Origin: CAZNER01 sp964572065
Lineage (GTDB): Bacteria > Patescibacteriota > Dojkabacteria > JAHIVN01
DNA length: 6,509 nt
NCBI GenBank assembly: GCA_964572065.1
Contig: CAZNER010000101.1
Location: forward strand, 1 to 6,509
Direction of reading: 5' to 3'
A model generated the notes under the pieces. It had not been told where the DNA came from. It ran no database searches and worked only from the letters and a program-made list of their open reading frames with translations. Positions 1 through 5,175 of the stretch are shown here, piece after piece. The first letter of the stretch is position 1; the number at the start of each line of letters is the position of its first letter. The position numbers were made by a program, and so were the translations under genes.

Positions 1-133
1 ATCATATAAAGATAATAATAGTATTATTAATGAGATAAACCGTTTTCCAAGTCTTGATGTTCATTACTTTGCAGATATGAAAATGGATAATTCAGTTGCT
101 GAAAAATTATTATCTATGTATTTTAATTTTTAA
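1..133 (+). CDS. C-terminal end of an unrecognised protein (5' end outside window)
   Basis: An open frame enters from the left edge (first full codon at position 2) and ends with TAA at 131-133, giving 43 residues that end in LLSMYFNF. The tail is hydrophilic at first (SYKDNNSIINEINRFPS) and has no motif I can name. The stop lies 11 bp before the ATG of the RimK-like ligase on the same strand, so the two are probably co-transcribed. In many genomes RimK-type ligases sit beside aspartoacylase-like or zinc-protease genes, but nothing in these 43 residues lets me choose a family. That it is coding rests on the uninterrupted frame in AT-rich DNA where stops are frequent, and on the close spacing to the next gene. 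Confidence 0.6.
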   Translation, partial: SYKDNNSIINEINRFPSLDVHYFADMKMDNSVAEKLLSMYFNF

Positions 134-144
134 AGATATCTTAA

Positions 145-1050
145 ATGATAATTGGAATACTAGGCTCTCCTAACACCATTGAATCTAAATGGTTAGAAGA
201 AGAAGCAAAAAAACGAGGACATGATGTAATTAAATTTTCATCCTCTAACCTGATATTTAAACTCAATAACAATAAGTTCTCAATTAAATCTGCAATCGAT
301 ATTGAAAGTATTGACATTTTTCTTATAAGAGGTATTTATAGAAGCTACTTCGTAAAGGATATCTACTTCAACAAAGCAACAGAATCTTTACTCTTTTTAA
401 GATATGTAAATGATATTTTAAAAAAACCAATTGTTGATGAGAGATTAGCAACAAAACCTATCATTATGAGTAAAATGGCTACCGCCCTAGACTTAAACAA
501 ATCAAATTTGCCTCAACCAAAAACTGTTCAATTTATTCATAAGAAAGATATTTTAAAAAATTTAGATATTCTTCCCTACCCTGTAATTATTAAAAACCCA
601 GCTGGAAGAAAAGGGAAAAATATTTATAAAATTGATACAAAAAAAGAAGTAAAAAAGTTCCTTAAGAAAATGCCCGATTTAATGCCATTTATATTTCAAG
701 AATTCCTTCCAACTGATGGTGATATTCGAGTATTAGTAGTTGGTTACAAAGCGATTGGAGCAATGAAAAGACATCTAGTACCAGGAGACTTTAGGGCAAA
801 TATTTCTCAAGGTGCAGATGCGGAAAAATATAAACTTAACCCTAAGATAATTAAACTTGCAGAAAAAGCAGCTAGAATAACTAAAACTGAATTTGCTGGA
901 GTAGATATAATAGAATCTAAAGATAAATATTATCTGATTGAAGTAAACAGATCCCCACAATTCAGAGGCTTCAAAAAATATACCCATACTGATCCATCAC
1001 CTTATATTATTGATTATTTAGAGAAAAAAGTTGAAAGATCAAAAAACTAA
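145..1050 (+). CDS. rimK: RimK-family ATP-grasp ligase (alpha-L-glutamate ligase type)
   Basis: A cytoplasmic ATP-grasp enzyme of the RimK/LysX group, which joins an amino acid, often glutamate, to a carboxylate of a protein or small molecule through an acyl-phosphate. The 301 residues match the usual family length. An N-terminal pre-ATP-grasp region (about 1-125) is followed by the ATP-grasp domain. Visible features are PVIIK with Lys150 and the glycine-rich loop NPAGRKGKN (151-159), FIFQEFLP (183-189), DIRVLVVG (193-200), PGDFRAN (213-219), AGVDII (251-256) and the metal-binding EVN (266-268). The order and spacing match E. coli RimK. The EVNRSPQFRGF segment replaces the usual EVNASPGLEG, and SK at 109-110 replaces the usual DK. 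The substrate cannot be inferred: ribosomal protein S6, a carrier protein and a cofactor are all possible. The ATG at 145 is 11 bp after the previous stop, with no clear Shine-Dalgarno. Family assignment is firm; the rimK symbol is only a family label. Confidence 0.88.
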   Translation: MIIGILGSPNTIESKWLEEEAKKRGHDVIKFSSSNLIFKLNNNKFSIKSAIDIESIDIFLIRGIYRSYFVKDIYFNKATESLLFLRYVNDILKKPIVDERLATKPIIMSKMATALDLNKSNLPQPKTVQFIHKKDILKNLDILPYPVIIKNPAGRKGKNIYKIDTKKEVKKFLKKMPDLMPFIFQEFLPTDGDIRVLVVGYKAIGAMKRHLVPGDFRANISQGADAEKYKLNPKIIKLAEKAARITKTEFAGVDIIESKDKYYLIEVNRSPQFRGFKKYTHTDPSPYIIDYLEKKVERSKN

Positions 1051-1110
1051 AATAATAGCAATAACTAGCACTAATAGTAAAACTCCAACAGCAAGACTTA
1101 TAAATTTCAT
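1039..1110 (-). CDS. Possible 23-residue hydrophobic miniprotein
   Basis: A very short ORF starts with ATG at 1110-1108 and ends with TGA at 1041-1039. The peptide begins MKFISLAVGV and continues as an unbroken run of Leu, Val, Ile and Ala up to the final Phe. It looks like one transmembrane helix with a positive residue near the N-terminus. It lies 88 bp downstream of mreB on the same strand and could be read from the mreB transcript. Its end overlaps the last 12 bp of the convergent rimK-like gene. An AGG lies 9 nt before the ATG, a weak Shine-Dalgarno. The same frame stays open upstream to a TGA at 1170-1168 but offers no better start codon. T-rich antisense DNA can encode hydrophobic peptides by chance, so this is a candidate only. 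Confidence 0.22.
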   Translation of the reverse strand: MKFISLAVGVLLLVLVIAIILVF

Positions 1111-1198
1111 TCTGACCGACCTAAGATACAGAACATTTAAAGTTGATACTGATAGATACTTTTTAAATCAATAAAAAATTAGACTATATAAAAAACCT
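1051..1198. other. Convergent intergenic region between rimK-like gene and mreB
   Basis: This 148-bp AT-rich gap separates two convergent genes. It contains most of the possible 23-residue ORF and two copies of AGTATC ten bases apart on the minus strand (about 1145-1160). At the mreB end, a 5-bp stem (GACTA/TAGTC) with a 13-nt loop is followed by a run of six T on the minus strand (1173-1204). That is too weak to call a terminator with confidence. No RNA gene is recognisable. Confidence 0.5.
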
Positions 1199-2203
1199 CT
1201 AGTCGCCTTTCAAACTTCTCTTTATAACATCTAAATGCCTTAATGCCTCACTGGTCCCATTAACAACACATAATAATGGATCATCAACGACATGAGCTGG
1301 AACTCCTATTGCCTTTGTAAATAGATCATCAATATTTCTCAATAATGCCGTACCACCAGTAAGAACCATTCCTCTATCAATAACATCAGAGGCTAATTCC
1401 GGTGGAGTTCTTTCTAGCACTTCCCTTATCGATGATAATATTTGTTTCAAAATTGGAGTCAGAGCATCTACTATATCATTTGAATTAATCACCATAGACT
1501 TAGGCATGCCTGATGATGAATCCCTACCCTTTATCTCAGTCTCAATAGGAGAATCGATAGGAGTAGCACTTCCTATCGATATTTTCATCTTTTCAGCCAT
1601 CTGTTCACCAATTAGAAGACCATATTCTTTTCTAATATAATTTACTATTGCGTCATTTAAACTATCTCCAGCAACTCTAAGACTATTAAAAGAAACAATA
1701 CCATTCATTGATATAACTGCTATTTCAGTTGTTCCTCCTCCGATATTTACAATCATATTACCAGCAGACGTATTAATAGGTAATTTAGCACCAATAGCAG
1801 CTGCAATAGGCTCTGGAATGAGATAAACTTTGCCAGCACCCGAAGAAACTGCTGCTTCAATTACAGCCCTCTCTTCAACAGTAGTAATCCCAGCAGGAAC
1901 ACTAATCATGACATCAGGTTTAAATACTCTCACCTTTCCAATAGCCTTACTTATAAAGTATTTGAGTAATGCTTCAGTCAATCGATAACTTGCAATTACT
2001 CCTTCCTTTAAAGGTCGTTTAGCAACAATATTTTCAGGTACTTTACCTATCATCTCTTTTGCCTCTTCACCTATTGCTAATATTTTCCTCTCTTCAACAG
2101 AAACAGCTACAACAGTCGGCTCGTTTATAACTATGCCTTTCCCTTCAACAAACACAATTGTATTTGAGGTTCCAAGATCTAAACCTATATTCTTAACAAA
2201 CAT
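1199..2203 (-). CDS. mreB: Rod-shape-determining actin homologue MreB
   Basis: MreB is a bacterial actin that forms membrane-bound antiparallel filaments and guides the elongation peptidoglycan machinery. The 334 residues equal the normal length. Visible motifs are phosphate-1 loop GLDLGTSNT (7-15), VPAGITTVEERA (102-113), IPEPIAAAIGA (129-139), phosphate-2 loop NIGGGTTE (153-160), VAGDSLNDAIVNYIR (177-191), PPELASDVIDRGMVLTGG (267-284) and DDPLLCVV (307-314). The N-terminus has only MFVK before the first strand, so it lacks the E. coli-type amphipathic helix. Val93-Phe94 sits where Thermotoga MreB has its Leu-Phe membrane-insertion loop. Two substitutions stand out: Asn153 replaces the usual Asp of DIGGGT, and Pro130 replaces the first Glu of EEPMAAA. 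mreC, mreD and rodZ are not adjacent, so the gene looks monocistronic. The ATG lies in a short leader without a Shine-Dalgarno. Identification is certain. Confidence 0.97.
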   Translation of the reverse strand: MFVKNIGLDLGTSNTIVFVEGKGIVINEPTVVAVSVEERKILAIGEEAKEMIGKVPENIVAKRPLKEGVIASYRLTEALLKYFISKAIGKVRVFKPDVMISVPAGITTVEERAVIEAAVSSGAGKVYLIPEPIAAAIGAKLPINTSAGNMIVNIGGGTTEIAVISMNGIVSFNSLRVAGDSLNDAIVNYIRKEYGLLIGEQMAEKMKISIGSATPIDSPIETEIKGRDSSSGMPKSMVINSNDIVDALTPILKQILSSIREVLERTPPELASDVIDRGMVLTGGTALLRNIDDLFTKAIGVPAHVVDDPLLCVVNGTSEALRHLDVIKRSLKGD

Positions 2204-2229
2204 AATAAAAACTTATTAAAATATAGTAA

Positions 2230-2258
2230 ATTATATAGATTTAAAATATTATAATCAA
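2230..2258 (-). promoter_or_regulatory. Predicted sigma70-type promoter of mreB
   Basis: On the minus strand TTGATT (2258-2253, 4 of 6 to TTGACA) is followed after exactly 17 bases by a perfect TATAAT (2235-2230). Transcription would begin near 2224-2222, giving a leader of about 20 nt before the mreB ATG at 2203. In AT-rich DNA a TATAAT alone is weak evidence. The -35 match, the ideal spacing and the correct position before a divergent gene make this one credible. Confidence 0.5.
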
Positions 2259-2272
2259 CTTTTAAATCTATA
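2234..2272. repeat. Perfect 13-bp inverted repeat in the mreB/PEGA divergent region
   Basis: The left arm TATAGATTTAAAA (2234-2246) and the right arm TTTTAAATCTATA (2260-2272) are exact reverse complements, separated by 13 bases. The arms are almost all A/T with one G-C pair each. The repeat covers the -35 hexamer, spacer and start of the -10 of the predicted mreB promoter. It ends 6 bp before the predicted -35 of the divergent PEGA gene. It could be a dimeric-repressor operator or an RNA/DNA hairpin. A chance origin is not excluded, given the base composition. Confidence 0.6.
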
Positions 2273-2278
2273 AATCCT

Positions 2279-2306
2279 TTGCAATATAACATATAAATGA
2301 TATATA
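2279..2306 (+). promoter_or_regulatory. Possible extended -10 promoter of the PEGA-domain gene
   Basis: TTGCAA (2279-2284) is followed after 16 bases by TATATA (2301-2306), each matching 4 of 6 consensus positions. TGA at 2298-2300 directly before the -10 fits the extended -10 element TGN. Transcription would start near 2313, leaving about 10 nt before the GTG at 2323 or 19 nt before the ATG at 2332. The hexamers are weak and the region is very A/T-rich, so support is moderate to low. Confidence 0.3.
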
Positions 2307-2322
2307 CTTAAAAGACATTTTA

Positions 2323-3762
2323 GTGAAAATAATGAAAAGATATGTCGGCATAACAATTTTTATTATCCTATTTATATCAATTGTATCTATTTTTGCAATT
2401 TTCATAGCCCGAGGATACAACTTTACAGGAAATGAAATAACAGAAAATGGAATTATAAATGTTGAATCAACCCCGGAAGATGCAAAAATATATATAAATG
2501 GAGAAGAAAAAGGAACATCACCTAAAAAAATCGAATTAGTGTCGGGGAAATACGAAATTAGACTTTCAAAGGAGGGATATATAGATTGGAAGAAAGAAAT
2601 AGAAATAGAACCCTCAATTGTTACTGATATTAAACTTACTCTCTTTCCAGAAGAATTAAACCTCGAACAATTAACCTTTACAGAAATCGATAAAGTTTTC
2701 TTTTCAACTGATGGATCACAAGCTATATATTTTGTATCACAAAAACCTAATAAAGGTATCTGGTTGAATAAACTAGAAAAGAGTATCTTCGAAATATCAA
2801 GTCCTCAAGCCCAAAAAATCGCCGAGTTTGATTCTTTTCCACAAGAATGTTTTGCAAATAATAATTATGAATTAGAAATCTCTAATGATAATAAAAAATC
2901 GATATTAACTTGTAAAACTGAAAATTGTAACAACTTTTTCATAATAGATTTAGAAAATGCAGACAGTAAAGTAACTAATCTCAATAATCAAATCGGATTT
3001 AATCCTGAAAACATAAATTTTAGCTTTAATAATGCAAATTTCCTTATCAAAGATGAAGAGATAATTGCAAATTATAATATATCTAATAAACAACTTACAT
3101 TAATATCCCGAAAGAACAATGATTATCTCCCAAGTATAACCCCAATAAATGAAAGCTTCCTCTTAATTGAAAAAAGTTATGATAACAAAGGATACACTCT
3201 GCAAAAGATTACTTCGGATCTACAAAAGACAAAGATTGACTTACCTGAAGATATAAACTTTGATAAATCCTCTGAAGTATATAGCTCAATAAACAATTCC
3301 GATTTATTTGTACTATCAACAACACAAGGAGCATATATTATTAATATAAATAAAATTGATAGTTTTAAACAATTCTCTCAATCCCCAATTAATACAATCC
3401 AATGGTCTAATGATGGAGAATCATTTCTTTTCAAGGAAAAAGAAAATTTATTCTCAGCAATAATAAAAACAGACATAGAAGATAATATCAGAATCAACCT
3501 ATATACAATTATTGAAAATTATGATAGCTCAACAACAACTATATCATGGACCACAAATTCACAACATCTAATTACTTACAACATTGATAATAAAAATCTT
3601 AATATTACAGATAGTGATGGATTAAATCAAAGATTATTATTCGACAGCGAATTAGCTTATCCAGACGCTTTCAAATTGTCAGAAAATGAAACCTTTTTAC
3701 TACTACTAATTCAGGATGATAACAATTATTCAAATCTCTATTCAATAAAACTTAAGATTTAA
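2323..3762 (+). CDS. Membrane-anchored PEGA-domain protein with probable beta-propeller
   Basis: The protein is up to 479 residues. A short basic N-terminus precedes one transmembrane helix (about 8-29), followed by a PEGA domain (about 43-108). The PEGA hallmarks are INVESTPEDAKIYINGE, the turn GTSPKKIELVSGKYEIRL and the closing GYIDWKKEIEI. The remaining ~370 residues carry recurring strand-turn patterns typical of TolB/WD40-like propeller blades, such as WSNDGESFLFKE, WTTNSQHLITYN and LSENETFLLLLIQDD. Three cysteines lie close together in FPQEC, LTC and ENC. The anchor probably places the PEGA and propeller domains outside the cytoplasm, where PEGA domains are usually linked to surface or envelope functions. 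No catalytic motif is visible. The GTG at 2323 is the longest start; the ATG at 2332 (MKRYVGI) keeps the whole helix and may be the true start. Neither has a Shine-Dalgarno. The gene is divergent from mreB. The PEGA call is confident, the propeller likely, and the role unknown. Confidence 0.85.
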   Translation: MKIMKRYVGITIFIILFISIVSIFAIFIARGYNFTGNEITENGIINVESTPEDAKIYINGEEKGTSPKKIELVSGKYEIRLSKEGYIDWKKEIEIEPSIVTDIKLTLFPEELNLEQLTFTEIDKVFFSTDGSQAIYFVSQKPNKGIWLNKLEKSIFEISSPQAQKIAEFDSFPQECFANNNYELEISNDNKKSILTCKTENCNNFFIIDLENADSKVTNLNNQIGFNPENINFSFNNANFLIKDEEIIANYNISNKQLTLISRKNNDYLPSITPINESFLLIEKSYDNKGYTLQKITSDLQKTKIDLPEDINFDKSSEVYSSINNSDLFVLSTTQGAYIININKIDSFKQFSQSPINTIQWSNDGESFLFKEKENLFSAIIKTDIEDNIRINLYTIIENYDSSTTTISWTTNSQHLITYNIDNKNLNITDSDGLNQRLLFDSELAYPDAFKLSENETFLLLLIQDDNNYSNLYSIKLKI

Positions 3763-3787
3763 TAAATTTTTCCATTATTACAAAAAA

Positions 3788-3861
3788 TGTGCCTGATGAG
3801 AATCGAACTCACGACCTTCCCCTTAGGAGGGGGATGCTCTATCCGGCTGAGCTACAGGCAC
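3788..3861 (-). tRNA. tRNA-Arg (anticodon CCT)
   Basis: The minus strand folds into a complete cloverleaf. The acceptor stem is GTGCCTG/CAGGCAC with discriminator A at 3788. The D arm is GCTC/GAGC with loop AGCCGGATA, the anticodon stem is TCCCC/GGGGA with loop CTCCTAA, and the T arm is GTGAG/CTCAT with loop TTCGAAT. The loop puts CCT at positions 34-36, which reads the arginine codon AGG. CCA is not encoded: the discriminator is followed directly by six T, which may help end transcription, so the tail must be added enzymatically. The gene is more GC-rich than its surroundings, as expected for a structural RNA. It lies 45 bp after the second NDK gene on the same strand, and convergent to the PEGA gene 25 bp away. 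Confidence 0.97.
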
Positions 3862-3877
3862 ATAAAATATTCTTTAA

Positions 3878-3886
3878 ATTATATCA
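3878..3886 (-). promoter_or_regulatory. Extended -10 promoter of the tRNA-Arg gene
   Basis: The minus strand reads TGATATAAT (3886-3878), a perfect extended -10 (TGN plus TATAAT). Transcription would start near 3871, about 10 nt before the mature tRNA 5' end at 3861. The -35 position (CTGTAT at 3906-3901) is poor, which is common with extended -10 promoters. It lies just past the NDK stop codon, so the tRNA can be made independently of the upstream genes. Confidence 0.45.
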
Positions 3887-3906
3887 AAAAAATATTCGAA
3901 ATACAG

Positions 3907-4512
3907 TTATTTTGAGGAAAACAATTTATGCATAGCTTTATAAACATATATCTCATAATCACTACAAATTTCATCTTTTGAAAACCAAAGATTTATCTCA
4001 AACTCAGCTTCTTTAGGGGTTGCTGAAGCATGAAGAATATTATAGACCGACCTTAACTCCTCGTTAGCCACTGCATAATTATCCCAGCTGAAATCGCCAC
4101 GTATTGTACCTGGAGCAGCTTCTTTGGGTTTTGTATCTCCCGCTAGTTTTCTAACAACTTCTACTGCATCGGGACCTTCCCAAACCATTGCTAAAACTGG
4201 TCCTCTTGTAATTAACTCCACATTCCATCTTTTGATAATCTTGCCAAGCTCTAAAGGATCTTTAGTTCCAAACTTCTTTACAGGATCAATTTTCTTCTTT
4301 TTATACTCATCTATTGTATGTTGTCCAAACCTGCGCAAGTTCTCTTTCGAACTAGCATAATGTTTATCTCCCATATCTTCTGTTGCCTGTAAAAATTCCA
4401 GAGCAATTAATTTTAATCCCACATTCTCCAATCTTTTCATCACCTCCCCTATTAAACCACGCATAACACCATCATGCTTTACAACTACTAATGTTTTTTG
4501 ATCTGTTTTCAT
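3907..4512 (-). CDS. ndk: Nucleoside diphosphate kinase, long-insertion type (second copy)
   Basis: NDK moves the gamma-phosphate between nucleoside triphosphates and diphosphates through a phosphohistidine. This protein has 201 residues against about 143 for E. coli Ndk. It keeps Lys12 (VVKHDG), Arg121 (VRKLAG), Arg138 in GTIRGDF, Asn158 and the catalytic His161 in NILHAS, plus Ser163 and Glu168 at H+2 and H+7. The extra length comes from an insertion of about 33 residues between HY (51-52) and the GPVLAMVWEG strand, and from a C-terminal tail. From memory, this layout resembles long archaeal-type NDKs. Departures are KHD in place of KPD, loss of the KPFF motif, and HASAT in place of HxSDS. 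It starts 9 bp after the stop of the other NDK gene, so they probably share a transcript. Retained active-site residues suggest it works, but its nucleotide preference may differ. Confidence 0.9.
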   Translation of the reverse strand: MKTDQKTLVVVKHDGVMRGLIGEVMKRLENVGLKLIALEFLQATEDMGDKHYASSKENLRRFGQHTIDEYKKKKIDPVKKFGTKDPLELGKIIKRWNVELITRGPVLAMVWEGPDAVEVVRKLAGDTKPKEAAPGTIRGDFSWDNYAVANEELRSVYNILHASATPKEAEFEINLWFSKDEICSDYEIYVYKAMHKLFSSK

Positions 4513-4521
4513 AATATTTCT

Positions 4522-5130
4522 CTATAAGATATCAACATAATCGACTCTCTCATAATTACTTAGATCCTTATATTTTGAACCAAACCAAATCCTTATCTCT
4601 CTTTCCGCTTCTTCTACAGAATCGGAAGCGTGAATCAAATTCTTAAAAGTTATCCTTCCAGATTTAACAGCCAACACAGGTGTATCAAAGGCAAAACTCC
4701 CCCTTATCGAACCAACTTCAGCAAATGTAGGCACTGTACTACCAACTAAATGTCTTACTCTCTTTACAGCATGATTTCCTTCCCAAACATTAATAATTAC
4801 AGGAGCTGAAATTAAGTAACCTTTCATTGCTCTATAAACAATATGCCCTATTTCCTCAAAATTATCTGTACCGTAAGCCTCTTTTAGTCTTTTAATATCA
4901 CCACCAAAATTTTCTAATGATTTCTTTCCAATTCCTTCACTCCATTTTTTATCTTTATAAGGATAATGTTTTGAAACTTGCTTTTCAGTTGCTTTTATCA
5001 TTCTAGCAGCTACTAATTTCAAACCCTGTTCTTCAAATCTTTGAAATATTTTGCCAACAAGACTTCTTACTATTGAATCTGGTTTCAACATAACAAATGT
5101 CTTTTCTATCGACGGATATTTTTTATTCAA
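4522..5130 (-). CDS. ndk: Nucleoside diphosphate kinase, long-insertion type (first copy)
   Basis: A 202-residue NDK with Lys16 in MLKPDS, Arg126 (VRHLVG), Arg143 in GSIRGSF, Asn164 and the phosphohistidine His167 in NLIHASDS, with Ser169 and Glu174 at the expected offsets. It carries the same extra segment as its downstream neighbour (about 57-107, some 34 residues longer than E. coli Ndk) and a C-terminal tail. Hand alignment of residues 10-56 with 6-52 of the neighbour gives 21 identities in 47, so the two are diverged tandem paralogues. This copy is closer to the NDK consensus around Lys and His. The start appears to be TTG at 5130-5128: an in-frame TAA lies five codons upstream, no ATG or GTG falls between, and the next ATG (residue 14) would remove the first strand. 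It follows the ComEC-type hydrolase gene by 45 bp on the same strand. Confidence 0.9.
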   Translation of the reverse strand: MNKKYPSIEKTFVMLKPDSIVRSLVGKIFQRFEEQGLKLVAARMIKATEKQVSKHYPYKDKKWSEGIGKKSLENFGGDIKRLKEAYGTDNFEEIGHIVYRAMKGYLISAPVIINVWEGNHAVKRVRHLVGSTVPTFAEVGSIRGSFAFDTPVLAVKSGRITFKNLIHASDSVEEAEREIRIWFGSKYKDLSNYERVDYVDIL

Positions 5131-5175
5131 TATATTATATTCTTATATTTAATCTCACAAATTTTACAAACATTT

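Noticed and set aside
133..142. 10-bp palindrome AAGATATCTT before the RimK-like gene
   Set aside because: Palindromes of this length are expected many times by chance in a window of this size and composition. It lies in an 11-bp intra-operon gap where an operator is unlikely.
775..987. 70-codon minus-strand ORF
   Set aside because: It lies entirely antisense within the conserved ATP-grasp part of the RimK-like gene. Its product is a low-complexity Phe/Tyr/Ser-rich sequence typical of a shadow frame in AT-rich DNA.
1173..1204. Rho-independent terminator after mreB
   Set aside because: The stem (GACTA/TAGTC) is only 5 bp with a 13-nt A/T-rich loop, and part of it lies in the coding end. The following T6 is common in this DNA, so stability is too low to support the call.
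4124..4360. 78-codon plus-strand ORF
   Set aside because: It is antisense to the conserved core of the second NDK and has no recognisable domain or start signal.
5134..5139. TATAAT just before the first NDK gene as its promoter
   Set aside because: Transcription would begin about 7 nt downstream, at or after the TTG start codon, and the -35 is poor. It is likely chance in AT-rich sequence.
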